From NCBI GenBank assembly GCA_965153455.1, contig OZ234501.1, positions 15,612,855 through 15,676,854 of the forward strand: 64,000 nucleotides of DNA, in the 5' to 3' direction. A program made the translations under genes and the position numbers. The number at the start of each line of letters is the position of its first letter. The stretch's first letter is position 1. The notes beneath the pieces were generated by a model. That model worked only from the letters and a program-made list of their open reading frames with translations. It was not told where the DNA came from and searched no databases. Positions 27,601-39,289 of this stretch are shown here, piece by piece. The DNA is from Sphagnum compactum. Taxonomy: Eukaryota; Bryophyta; Sphagnopsida; Sphagnales.

Positions 27601-28230
27601 GTTGAAATAATATTTTTCAGGTGAAAAAAACCTAAAATTAACCCAAAATAAATCACTAGTGAGGATGAGGAAATAATTAGCACTCTATGTTGGATGTGGT
27701 AAACATTGGTAGATGCACAACTAGTTGTTGTGGGTGAAGACGCTCGATTGTATGGACTACTTGTACATCCATCCACTCACAATATTTCAAATTGCTTAAA
27801 GTATTGAATTGAGTTGACAGAGATCTCATAAATTAATTCATTGTTATAATAAGTATACGAATTACACACCAATGAAACACACCAAGGTGACAAAATTTCT
27901 CCTTAATCTACTCACAAATCATTACATTATATCATTTTCACAAGTAGTACCATGAATTTCTCCATGTGATTAAACTCAACATAAAAAGAATTGAGAGATT
28001 CTCTAATGAGAAATAAAGGGAGTCTACTTCACCCAGAGACTTATTTCTTGTAGTTTGAAATTCCAAATGCAATGTTCATGGATGAGAGTGGAACTGCACC
28101 CATGGTTTATCTTTTTGTTTTGAGACTGGATTTTGTGTTTTGAACACAATTGATTTGTATGTAAAGCCTCCCTTTCGTGAGTCTTTTGGGTTCAATAGTA
28201 TCAGGTATCAATTTAAAAAGTCACAACATT
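24681..28230. other. intergenic DNA, no gene supported
   Basis: Frames are short and overlap on both strands. CTTGCAA/TTGCAATCATAG-type words recur around 24860-24960. Apart from a dispersed-repeat copy near 27.4 kb, listed separately, nothing recognisable was found. Confidence 0.5.
27391..27470 (-). repeat. dispersed repeat copy, minus orientation
   Basis: Read on the minus strand this gives ATAGCCAAATTTGGCTAAAT, then ATTCTTGTGGATGATTGTGA, then a block ending TTTGGCTATATCAAAAAGTT. It is the closest match to the 38.6 kb copy and contains the same 16-base perfect palindrome TAGCCAAATTTGGCTA. Confidence 0.65.
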
Positions 28231-28239
28231 TTGCTTGTT

Positions 28240-28600
28240 TCTGAAAGGAATATCGGGATAATTAAGGGGAACAAAGGAAAGATTAAAAAGCACCACAAAA
28301 TGAACTTTGGGGAATATCAATGGGGAACAAAGAATAATTTCAAAGGGCCCCAGAAAGAACTTCTGAGCAAGATTAGTGGGAACAAATGAATGATTCAGAA
28401 GGGTTCCAAAAGAGAACTTTCGGTAATATTGATGGGCACAAATTAATGATTCAAAAGGGCCCCAAAATAGAATTTTGGGAATATTGATGGGAACAAATGA
28501 ATGATTTGTGAGGCTCAAAAAGAACTCTTGTGAATATTATGGGAACAAACAAATAAGCAACCTTTAGGAACAATGATGAGAACAAATGAATAAGAACCTC
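28240..28600. repeat. tandem repeat of about 65 bp, four to five degenerate units
   Basis: Units contain GGAATATTGATGGGAACAAA, TGAATGATTCAAAAGGGCCC and CAAAA-GAACTT words in the same order, with starts near 28250, 28310, 28375, 28440 and 28500. The repeat lies downstream of the ARF gene's 3' end. Confidence 0.75.
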
Positions 28601-28614
28601 TGGGAACATTGACG

Positions 28615-28845
28615 GCAGACTTGTAGAAGGAAATCCTACTTGCAAACTTGTAAAAGGAATTGGAACTTGCAATCTTGTGATCGAAATTTAAACTTGCGAA
28701 CTGCAAAGAGGATTTTGAACTTGCAAACTTGCAAAAAGAAGGGATTTGAGGTTGCAAACTTATAAAAGGAGGGGATTTGAGTTTGCAAACTTGTAAAAAG
28801 AAAGGGATTTGAACTTGCCAACTTGTTAAAGGAACTAATTTGAAC
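28615..28845. repeat. tandem repeat of about 34 bp, six to seven degenerate units
   Basis: Units read approximately TTGCAAACTTGTAAAAAGAA followed by GGGATTTGA. They follow directly after the 65-bp repeat but have no sequence in common with it. The minus strand stays open for 177 codons across this area (28515-29048) as a Phe/Ser/Lys-rich repeat, which is likely fortuitous. Confidence 0.75.
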
Positions 28846-28849
28846 TTTG

Positions 28850-29312
28850 TTTCCGAGGGTGGAGTTGAAATTTGGAGCTGAGATTTTGCGCTTTGGCAAG
28901 AGGATGTGAGTATAAATAACTTACAGCTTTCCTGTTGAAAGGATTCACGCAGAGAGAAATATCTGCATATGTCGTGGACTCCCCAACAGCAGCCTTTCTC
29001 CTTCATATGGGATGATCTGCTATGGCATCCCAAATGTGCAAGAGTCAAGACAACTGAATCGCTCTATGAAGTGTCCAATTCCTATAATTTTAGTACACGA
29101 ATTTTGGGGTCTCTACCACCACGTCTCCAAACCTGTTCCCAAATTGTTGTCTTTTTAAAGGCTCTCGTCATGTATTTACTACCAGCTTTATGTGTGTCGC
29201 ACTTTGCACCACAATGAGCACCTGCTTACTTACAGCACACTAAGTGGTGGTAGACTGGTTCAAGGATCTGTCGTCAATGACAGAAATGATAAGAGATGAC
29301 CCAACAATATAC
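28850..29312 (-). other. probable 3' UTR and flank of the ARF gene
   Basis: The interval follows the ARF stop codon (29313-29315) on the minus strand and is less AT-rich than flanking DNA. A short plus-strand frame (28969-29217) is best explained as a shadow. No clear polyadenylation signal was singled out. Confidence 0.35.
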
Positions 29313-32300
29313 TCAGTTGCCATCCAGTTGGTGTTGTACTGAGGTCAAACCACTGTCGGAGCCATACATAGCACCAGAATCACCTTCATTCCTATAGAAA
29401 AACACTTCAGCAGGTGAGAGGATTCGGATTGCCCGCACTGTGCTCACAAACACTCTGCAACACCAAGCAACCAAGAGAATGATTCAATCAAGGTGTTGAA
29501 GTTTGACCATGAACCCAAGTTGAGTATAGACGATCGTCCAGCAGATAATCTTTTAATGTACAGATGGGATGCATATTCAATATGGAAAGGATATTCTGGT
29601 TAGAGAAACATACTCCCATGGGTCATCTCCAACAAGAAGGAGGTCGTTTTCATTGTCAAGGAACACTAATTGCCATCCAAGCTCTTGTTCAAGCTTGCAC
29701 TCCAGATTAAACATGTGTGCTAGCTCACACCGCAACTCTGCATAGTTATTAAAGCGGTTTACATCAAGTGCCCGTGTTATAGATCCCCGCTTGTACACCT
29801 GATGAACACCAATTCACAGCACACAAAACCTATTAAGGTCATACTCATCCGTAAAAAAACTTAAAGTTTAAAAGAAAAAGTTCAAAAATTTAGCAACAGA
29901 AATCATGGGTGCCGTTCAAAATGCATTTCAGCAGAGATCAGAGAGAACCTCTACCTTAGTGAAACTTCGTACCACCTTCTGAGGAAAATGAGCAGCCCGT
30001 TGCAGAAAAGCACTGTTTTCCACACCTTCATTTGTGTTCATACTTGAGTTGTTATATGGAGGCTCTACTCTTGAGCTGGATGCAGAGCAATATGGTCCCT
30101 GTGCTATAAGCCGTCCCCCATGAACCTCACTCTGTAGTGAATGTACCTTGTTCAGCCTTGAGGAGATGGATGGACTTGCTTTGGCAGATCCCAATGAAAC
30201 CAGAGGATTCTGGGTATCAAACTGAGGTTGCAATTCCCGATCTGCATCTCCATTCCTATGTGTTACTCCTTGGCATTGCGCAAGTTGCGCTGGAAGCATA
30301 GTAACCCCACTTTGAGTCCCAATCTCTGTTATTGAGGGTGAATAAACAGACCCATGACCCATTGATGACCCAGAGGTTGAGGGCATGTCCATCCTCTGCA
30401 GTTGCAAAGAAGTTCCATTTGATTGGGCTCCTGTGTACATATAAGGTTCATGCACAGATGGATACCATGAACCTGGCACCTGCAGGAAACATCACACTTT
30501 TAACATTCTCAGACTCTTCTGTTGTGAGGTTTAAAGCATGCATGCAATCAGTGTACAGTACTATTTTGGCATAGAAAGAACCATGCAATGCAAATGCAAG
30601 GTTTTGAGAAAACTGCTCAAAAACCATTGTCCAGTAAATTAGCACCAAAGGAGAATGATATCCTTGTAACTGTGAAGGACAATGACAGAATGGGTCGTAA
30701 TGATAAGCACAGACCAGTAGTTCACGGACCATTGCATTGTTTCCACCAGAAAATCCTTCTTGTTTTGGCATCCTGTTTTGAATACTGTTTGGATATAAGT
30801 GTCCAGGATGATGTTGGGTTGCATGCCCAGTGCACTGCTGCCCGACACCTTTCTGCACACATTCGGTACTGCATTGTTGCTGCATCATCCCATTCTGCAA
30901 GCCGATTTGCAAACCACTCTGCATTCTATTTTGTGACCCTACTTGCAGTGCATGATTTGCATATTGTTCATGCACAACTCTTTGTGAAGTATGTGACAAC
31001 AGTGGGTGTGGGTGTTGCAATATTCCATCCGCAGGTGCACACCCAACTTGTGGCTGTGAAGAACTAGTTTGAGGATTGTATTGGGATGCTTGCTGTTGCT
31101 GGAAAACCCCAGTGTGCAATACCTGACCACCTCTTTGTTGATGAATTATCCCACTTTGGGCATGATGCACTGATGGTTGCTGAAAAGCTACATTTGAGGA
31201 GGACTGTGAAGATTGTTGTTGTGGCAGAACATTTTTAACGCTGTGGGCCCCATTTTCCAAAGAGCAAGTAAACACACTGGGAAACACTTCATTCTCCATT
31301 TCTTGAAGCTGAGACACTGGGGTTTTGCAAGTATGCAGAACTGTTGCATTTGGGAGGTCAGCATAAGGACTAGAGGAAGAAGAGATTGAAGAGCCATTGT
31401 GAAAATCTGACTCAACACAAGGGGAAGATGTTTGAATGAGAGAAGGGGGATGTCCAGCTGATTGTGCAGATTGGTTTGGTGAATGCTCCCGAAGACACCT
31501 GGTAGCAGAAGGCATTGGCAGCTGTGCTACTGTTTCAGAACAAGAAGGCTGCTGTTGCTGAATTTCATACTTCACTTGCTGCTGCAATTGGCGTTGGAGA
31601 AAAAACATTGCCGGACTACTCCTAAGATCCTGTCATCCAATACAACAAAGAACAAAGTAAGAACTCTACAAAGGTTGATTGTGTCCTAGAATGCAGACCT
31701 AAATTGCTGTAACAATTCCTCCAGGCCTTACATCTTCATGTACCTGCAAAACTGCAGCAGCCATAATTCTCTGCTCCATGTTCAATACAGGCAGACTTGC
31801 AGTGGCTGCCACATCTGTCTTCTGCTGCTGTTGCATTCGAATCCAGCTCTCCACCATGGGTCCCTGGAATTGTGGGCATTGATATCCATCATGTGTGCTG
31901 CTGTCTGTCCTCACTGACGCTTGCTGCCATCGCTGTGACACTTTCAAGTTATCTTTCACTTCTTCTTCTGACAGAAATCCATCCCGCTTTCTCTTTCCCT
32001 GCCATCAGCAAAAAAATTGAATGAGTCCCATCAAAACTTCTACGAAAGATGGGACTTCTGTTCTCAGAGAGGATGTAGAAGCTCATTGCTCCACTGCTAG
32101 AGTACTAGAGAATGATGAGAGCCAGATAGAGAGAGCACAGGATCATCTAAAGCAGGAATTTCAGTAAGCTGTTTCACATTTCACAACTATTGATCCTGTT
32201 GTTGCCTCCTCTTTTTGAATACTTCCAGGTGCAGGATTGCAGCATATCAACTGGCTAATCTTCTGCTCAACGCAAGTGGTGATGGGATCAGGTGTCTCAT

Positions 32301-32431
32301 GAGAAAACTGGGTCAATCTTGGATGCATTCTAGGAGCTACAGGAGTTAGCAGGGTTATGCCAAAAGAAAACACAGAGAGAGAGAGAGAGAGAGCTTACGC
32401 CTGCAGCAATATTAGGCATGCCACTCTCCAT
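29313..32431 (-). CDS. ARF: auxin response factor lacking the B3 DNA-binding domain (about 679 aa, six exons)
   Basis: Minus-strand exons: 32399-32431 (reading [11 protein letters not shown]), 31744-31998 (from GKRKRDGF), 31629 down to about 30730, 29955-30479, 29614-29798 and 29313-29454. Junctions are GT-AG and phase-compatible; the exon 3 donor could instead be at 30726, paired with an acceptor at 30472. Residues about 97-396 form a Gln/Ser-rich middle region typical of class A activator ARFs, preceded by [17 protein letters not shown]. Residues about 566-650 are a type I/II PB1 domain: RSFTKVYKRGS with the invariant Lys near 574, then the acidic OPCA motif DNEND and GDDPW at about 619-632. 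Both faces are present, so binding to Aux/IAA or other ARFs is expected. No B3 or ARF dimerisation domain is encoded. The start codon has an in-frame TGA seven codons upstream, supporting a genuine short form resembling ncARFs of bryophytes. A spliced 5' exon adding more coding sequence cannot be fully excluded. Confidence 0.85.
32374..32393. repeat. (GA)n/(CT)n run next to the ARF intron 1 donor
   Basis: On the minus strand the intron begins GTAAGC and continues immediately as a CT run of about 20 bases. The ARF first-exon donor is therefore followed directly by a length-variable microsatellite. Confidence 0.9.
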
Positions 32432-34460
32432 GGAACCTTTGCCTCTCTGTCAGAGAAGTGCAAATGCTCCCCTCTTTATCAAAGCTGTAGCTTCAAGCCC
32501 ATTCTATATTCTCACCCTCATGCTGCTGCTGCTACTGCTGCTGCAAGAACCACAACCAAAGACACTTCAAGACCATGACCTAGAGATACTAGAATGCTGC
32601 ACATAGGATACTAGCAAGTTTGAACAAAAGCAAGAGCAGTAGAAACACCAAGTCCATCCATCTTTGAAGACTTGGAATTTGCCCAAGCTCAATGAGAGAT
32701 GGAAAGCAAGAAACAAAGATACTACTCTACAGAGTACACTACTCAGCCACAAGCAACTCATGGAAGCACACATAAAATCTGAGCTTTGCATGAAGGTTTT
32801 TTACACTATCTGTGAAGAGGATTTCCTGTTCTCAGATTAGGGTTATGGAGAGAGAAGCCTGTGATCAATGTAAGCTTTTGGAATGTTTTATACCCTTTTG
32901 AAGTGCAGGAACAAGTCTCGAAAGATTTCAAGGATTCAAGACAAAGAGTCCAAGAAGAAGAAGAAAAGCTTCCACTTGAGCTTGAAGGTGAAAGGGGAAA
33001 GAAAGAAAGAAAGAAAGAAAGAACCTTCTGAGAGCAGGAGACTTTATCGTTTCTGTTTTCATCATCTTCATCAGCAGCTTTTTGTCTGCAAGAGAAACTC
33101 CAAACAGTATCCTGTCCTCGACCGCAACTTCCCAGTAACAAAGCTTCTTCTTCAAGCTCCCCGGGAAATTACAGCTACAACCAAAAAACGAGACACCTAG
33201 AGATACCACACTGCTCTCAGTTCGCAAGTTCTCAGCAATCAAAAGACCAGAAGCTAATGACAGTAACAAACAGTTGTTCTCCTGCATCATCTCCTCTCCC
33301 TCCACCACTTCTTCTTCTTCCTCTACTCATGAGGTATCTCTCCTACTCTCTTTCCACTGCTACCTTGCTTTGCATTCAGTCAACCAGCAGAAGAAGTCCA
33401 AAAGACACCAAAACAGCAAAAGTACAAACCAACAAGTAGTCTAGAACAGACACACATTCACACAAAGCTCAAACAAGTGCAAACAAGATCCAGACCTACA
33501 ACCACAAACACAACAACAACAGCAACATCATCATCATCAAAAACATAAGCAACAGCAACAACAGCAGCAACAGCGACAACAATGGCTATGAATCCATCAA
33601 ACAAACAGCAGCAGGATGTACAAACTTGCTGCTGCAAGATTGTCACCACGACATCCTCCTACTATTTTTTTTTGCGTAGCTCTTTGTTCGGGACCTAGTC
33701 TGATCAACGGAACTCTCTCTCTCTCTCTCTCTCTCTCAAAAAGTACCAGCAAAGGACAAAGCAACCCCGGGAAGCACTAATGACAACAGAAAACAAGCAG
33801 CTGCTAAAAAAGAAAAGAAACAGAAGAAGTCTACAACAAATACAGAACATATTATTCACGCCAAAAGTCTCAAACATCCAGACCTACAACCAAAAAAATA
33901 AACAGCAATGGCTATGAATCCATCAAGGAAAACAGCAGCCGAGCAGGATTGAACAAACTTGCTGCTGCTGGATTGTTACTACATGTGCAGAGAAGTCAAA
34001 CAACAGCTTTCTGCTACTAACTATTTTGCGTACTCCTTGTTCCGCACCTTGTCTCATCAACGAACTCTTCCTTTCTTCTTGTTGTTCTTGTCCTTCTTTG
34101 TTCTTCTTCTTCTTCTTCTTCTTCTTCCTCGTGTCTCTCCTCCTCCGCCATCGCCAAAGCTTGACGAAGGAAGAACGACAGGAAGGAAGGAAGGAAGCCG
34201 GGGCAGCAGAGCACGGTCAGAAAAGGGCAGCAGATGGGCAGCAAAGGAGAGGAACGTGGGCAGCAGGTGGGCAGTGAGACGGCAGCAGGTGGGCAGCAGG
34301 TGGGCAGCAATAGAGAGGAAGGTGGGACAGAAGAAAGGGGAAGAAGGTGCTTGTTTGTTTATTAGTTGCTGCCCTTTTGTAATCTGATTGGTTTTCAGGG
34401 TTGCCCGAACCATTTACTTTGGGCTTCCCTTGCCAATGTACCCACCTATGGAATGGTCAA
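32432..34460 (-). promoter_or_regulatory. putative long 5' leader and promoter-proximal region of the ARF gene
   Basis: For about 2 kb upstream of the ARF start the sequence stays less AT-rich than intergenic DNA and is full of CAG/CAA, CTT and GA/CT microsatellites, then changes abruptly to AT-rich DNA near 34460. This resembles transcribed leader sequence. Several short upstream frames exist. Long, uORF-bearing leaders are known for several ARF genes. A leader intron ending at the TTCTCTGACAG acceptor-like site near 32443 is possible. Extent and splicing are inferred. Confidence 0.4.
33480..34080. repeat. tandem duplication with about 386-bp offset in the ARF 5' region
   Basis: The order of blocks ATCCAGACCTACAACCA, AATGGCTATGAATCCATCAA, ACAAACTTGCTGCTGC and GCGTA-CTC-TTGTTC occurs at about 33488-33730 and again at about 33873-34070. 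In the first copy the interval after CCAGACCTACAACCA has expanded into CAA, CAG and ATC trinucleotide runs. Confidence 0.75.
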
Positions 34461-34469
34461 TCCCCTGCC

Positions 34470-34492
34470 CGTTATATATATATAATGTTGTG
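34470..34492 (-). promoter_or_regulatory. candidate TATA region for the ARF gene
   Basis: The plus-strand sequence GTTATATATATATAATG at the border between GC-richer leader-like DNA and AT-rich DNA reads as a TATA-like element on the minus strand too. Its position at the composition boundary is suggestive only. Confidence 0.25.
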
Positions 34493-37400
34493 GATCTATT
34501 CTGGTCAATTTTTTTAATATATTAGGTTATATACAAAAAAAATTATTAAAAAAATTTGTGAAATATTTATTAAAAAATTTGTGATATATTTAATATATTT
34601 AATAATATCACAAAATTCTCAAATTTGTTTTTGGTTCTAGTAGTTACTTACTTACAGTACTAGCCAAAAAGTACAAAAGGATGCTCAATTTTTGAAAACA
34701 AAAAAAAGAAAAAATCCATATTTTGTTTATAATCAAATTTGGCTACATTTTCCTATGGATGATTGTTTCTTTGGTTATGTCACAAAATTGACACCCCCCC
34801 CCCCCCCACCCCACTCCAAAAAAAAAAAAAAAACAACACTATTTTATGCACATGTAATTGGTTGAAAGCAATCAGGAAAATAATTTTAATTTATTAAAAA
34901 AAAACTCAAATTTGGTTAAATTTGGTGTTAATTTAACCCCCATTAAGGCCAATGTACATTTTTAAAATTTTAGATAATTGGGTTGATTCTAAACAATTTA
35001 TAAATATCCCATCCTTTTAAGACTACATGAGTGTCTCTTGTCTCTTCTAAGTCCAAATTTAAGATTTCTCAAGTGAAGAAATGTTTTGTTGGCCTTTTGG
35101 GGGGTGGGGGGGGGGGGGTGCCTCGAATGCCTATAGGTATCTCTTGTATGGGAGAGGCGAGGCTTTATGAAAATTGAGTGGGCTTTGCCAAACGTATAAA
35201 GCTCGCACGACGTTGAAAGTCCTAATTCAATTTTGAAGAGAGGTCGATTGTCTAATTAGGGGTCCAATGGTGGTTTCAACAAAACTCAAAAAATTTCTAG
35301 TTTAGAGACCCTAAAATCTAACCTAGAAATTCACCGTGAGCCTATCCAAACCTTAGAACCTACCATCAATGGGTATCTACCTTTGAACACACCGGCTCAA
35401 TATTGGTATCAAATCTTTTTTCTAGTTCCATACCAACCATGTGTGCAAGTATCAAAATCTCTTTCCAAAGTTTCATACCAAATTATTGTTAAATTGTTCA
35501 TACTAGGCAAGTATTTTTGGCATTCAAATTGTTTTTAAATTTTCATACTAGGTAAATATTGATACCAATCTTTTTTTTAAAATTCCATATCAAAATTTTG
35601 ACGAAATTTAAGCAAAAATTAACCAAATTAATAAAAATTAACACTAGAAAATAAATTTAATCCAATTTTTTTGTCAAAAAAAACCTAAATAAGGTAATTA
35701 TTTTCGCAAGTCCCTACAAGGTAGGTCAGTTCTCTAATATCCAGACCCACCTTAATATATATATATATAGGGCTTCCACCAACATACCCAAGAAACACTA
35801 GTTTTAAACTTCAACAAAAAGCTCTCCATACTAGATCTAAAAAATTTCATCCTCTAGATGCATGCACATCTATGAAACATACTCATTCATCATATACACA
35901 ACATAATAAATATTTCATCCATGATTTCATCCCTTACTCACATGTTGATGAGTGAAGTTCAAACCAAAAAAATTTATGCTCAAGTCCTTTTTACACACAA
36001 TATATCTTTAGTCTCAATAAAGTTAACAAAGTTAAAATTAAAGAACCTATATACCATGAATGGGTTTAGGATCAAAACTATGTATGATTATTACATAACT
36101 ATGAAATTTATGTTCTCAATTGCAAAATTATTCTTTTATCCTTCTATTGATTATACAAGCCTTCATTACATATCAAGTTACACATCCAATCCAAAAATAA
36201 CAACCCACTCAACAACCCCAAAAAGATACCATAGAAACAACCAAAATGAGTGTATGTTTGGTGTTCAAGGCTCCATCCAAAGTTGCACAACTTTGAACAA
36301 TAAGACATAAGCGTGATGTACAAGAAGCCTGGGTCTATGCACTTGTATCAAGAAACTTTGGGTTTATTGGGGATGATGGCCTACCCACCACCACCACCAC
36401 CACCCACTATTCAAGTCATCACCACTAACAAAATAATGGGGCTTCCTTCGGATGTGAATGCCATGCCGAGTCTTCTTTTGGGACTCATTATTTTAGTGTT
36501 GTTGCTGGCTTATGATTTTGGTGGGTGGCCTAAGCCACTCTGCCAGCCTGATACGTTACCCTAAGGTCAGTTTCATAATTAAATAATATCCTCAAAAGAG
36601 TGAAATGAAATTTATTAGTGAAAAATATGAAGTTAACATGTTGAAAATCATCATAATTTATCATACGCTTACATTCTGAATAATTTCACGACTCATTTCA
36701 CAATATAATAGTATAGTAGATGATGAAAATTTTATATAATTTTAAATTTTAAAAAATAAATTCTTTTTTTTTTCTAAAAAATGAATTATTCGTTTTGTCA
36801 ATGTGGAAATTGACTCTCAGCTATTATGGTAGTCAGAATGTTAAGCACCTCCCCCCCCCCCATCAAACTTCAAACTTTAAAGGGTGATAGAAAAAGGCCT
36901 GTGTGTCTTGTGTGGTTTCGCAAAAGTGTTTTAAGTAATAAACTAAAAACCGAGAATGAAATACAAAACTTGATGCAACTACTTCAAGCTATAGGAATTA
37001 GGCTATAGTGGTAGAACCAAGATTTTACCATAGTTAGGTGGAGGGTTCAATTCTTATGGGTAGTTGGTTGATCATCTCAAGTTATTTGTTCTTTGTTTCG
37101 CACAAAACATCACAACATCATTCACTTGGTTTTGTGCAAGGCAAGTGCTATTGGGGTTGTTTAACATCATCTACTCTGCATTATGCACCTATGAATGAAC
37201 AAATACACACTAGCCAAGTTGGTACGAAGGGACCACCCAGTACTAAGACCCAGCTGGTATGCTCAAAAAGCCAATACTTATCACACACCAACTAATAACA
37301 TGGGCCCAAAGTTGTCAAACCTTGAAAATTATTTTTTTAATTTGGGTGAGCTTGTTTAGTGTTTGCTTATAAGTTATAAGTTATGACAATTTTTTCCTCC

Positions 37401-38580
37401 CCCTATCTTGGGATTTGGGAAGTGTGAGGATGAAAAGCCTAGACCTATAGACCTATATGCCCATATGAGGAATTGGAAGACTTTTAATTCGATGCTTTGG
37501 TTTGCTTTTGTGTATCATCTTTTCTCGTAGATCCTATCCATCTCATCAAGACTCTTTTGACTCACACTTGTAAAAGCCAAGAATTGAAATACTTAAGGAG
37601 GTATAGAGAATTTTAGTAGGATAATAATTCAAGGTTTGAAAATAGCCAACTTTTCAAATCTTGGACTATGTCCTCACAATTAGCCTTGGCCAAAAATGAT
37701 AAAGAACACCAATAGGCATAGAAATTCTTTGGCAACCAATGAGATGAGTCATCATACACCCAAGGGGACTAGATAGTCTTTTCTATTTTGAGAAGGGTGT
37801 GGGGGGGCAATGGTGGCTATTGAATTTTGTTGGAGTTTTTTTTGTTCCCAACATGTTCCCATCAAGTTCCCAATCTATTGCCCAACATGTTCTGACTAGC
37901 ACTTCACTTTGTCCCATATGCTTTGCCCAAAATATTGTCTCTTGGAACCTACCTATATAGGTTTGAGCTAAAACTGTGAATTTTTCCATGTCTCCAGTAA
38001 ATATTTCTATATATAAGAGAGTTGCCACATTTTTATTTTTTATTTTTATTTTTTTTGGGTGGTGACGGGCCAATCAAAGAGGCTCATTGCAAAAATAAAT
38101 AAAATAAATAATTTTTAAAAAAAAATTCTGAATTTCAAAAGAGACCTCAAGTTCCAGCTAATTTAATATGAATCATCACACTAAGGGGCCAAATAGGTGA
38201 TGCTTTTTCAACTTGGGAAGTGGGAATATTATTAGACTCTTTTTTTTTTGGGGCATTTTGTCCAATGCACAACCCCCAAAACATTGTGTCAGCAAGAAAA
38301 GAATAAAATAAAATAGGCAGGCCAAGACTGACAAAAGGAAAAACCATCACAGCTGTGCCTTTGCTGTTTTAGTCCAAAACCTTATCAATGCAATTAATGA
38401 GTGCAACAGAATTTTGTCTTCTTCTGATGTCCCTCCCCTCCTCGCCCCCCCCCCCCAAAGTTTCCAAAACTTTTGATCCAGATAACTCTTGATCCGGATC
38501 TGAAGAACACCACCCAAAAAAGAGGATTTGGCCCCCATCAAAAAAATTAAATTAAATCAACATATTTAGACAATGGGTTT
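34493..38580. other. intergenic DNA with homopolymer tracts
   Basis: No gene is supported. A C run at about 34794-34807 and a G run at about 35098-35120 face each other across roughly 300 bases. Further C runs lie at about 36850 and 38445. A CCA trinucleotide run sits at about 36386-36410, inside an open frame (36313-36564) with no recognisable motif. Confidence 0.5.
34733..34791 (+). repeat. dispersed repeat copy
   Basis: AATCAAATTTGGCTACATTT is followed by TCCTATGGATGATTGTTTC, then TTTGGTTATGTCACAAAATTGA. The 5' half of the palindromic core is degraded here, but the downstream blocks are well kept. Confidence 0.55.
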
Positions 38581-38587
38581 CATCAGG

Positions 38588-38705
38588 TCGCCAAAATTTA
38601 GCAAGTTTCCTAAAAAATTTCTACTTTTCTCTCTCACTTGTAGCCAAATTTGGCTAATTACTCTTGTGGATGGTAACTAGTGTGGCTATATCACAAAATT
38701 GAAAA
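38588..38705 (+). repeat. dispersed repeat copy, the longest recognised
   Basis: This copy has a 5' segment CGCCAAAATTTAGCAAG and TTTCTACTT, then the perfect palindrome TAGCCAAATTTGGCTA at 38641-38656, then CTCTTGTGGATGGTAACTAG and TGTGGCTATATCACAAAATT. It is the best reference copy in the window. Confidence 0.65.
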
Positions 38706-38819
38706 AGAAAAAGAAAAAAGAAAAAGAAAAAGAAAACCTTGCTTCAGACACTCCCAAAATAAAATACTTGTGTAATATTTCCCCTTGTGTCTTAGCTATG
38801 TAGGTTACAAAGAGTAAAA

Positions 38820-39100
38820 CTTGGGGCAAATGATATTAGATTAAGTGTGGGACTATATGAAAACTTGGGGCAAATGATATAAGATTAAGTGTGGGACTAT
38901 ATGAAAACTTGGGGGCAAATGATATTAGATTAAGTGCAAGACTAGATGAAAACTTGGGACAAATTACATTAGATTAAGTGTGGGACTATGTGAAAACTTG
39001 GGGTGAATTATATTAAATTAAGTGTGGGATTACATGAAAATTTGAGACAAATGATATTAATTTTAAGTACGGGATTATATGAAAACTTGGGGAACACATT
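38820..39100. repeat. 44-45 bp tandem repeat, about six units
   Basis: The word ACTTGGGGCAAATGATATTA recurs at about 38820, 38864, 38908, 38953, 38998 and 39042, each followed by a block reading close to GATTAAGTGTGGGACTATAT. Later units are more diverged. Confidence 0.9.
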
Positions 39101-39289
39101 GGGAACAGGTTGATATGGTGAGAGCAAGAGAAAAGAAACTTTTTTTCAAATCCATCAAAACACCTCAATTATGGCAAAAGTTACTTGTAATGTTTGCATG
39201 TATGGGAACTTGTGAGAGGGAATTCTCCTCTTGGCTCAACCAGCACCCATGTTGGTACCATGGTAAAAATCCCAATTTTCATTTAAATT

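Noticed and set aside
28515-29048. 177-codon minus-strand frame over the 34-bp repeat
   Set aside because: It is open because of the repeat, low-complexity in wording, and runs past the ARF 3' end without splice logic.
33959-34413. Overlapping 83-142 codon frames on both strands in the ARF 5' region
   Set aside because: They are translations of CTT, GAA and GGCAGCA repeats, open on both strands because of the trinucleotide pattern.
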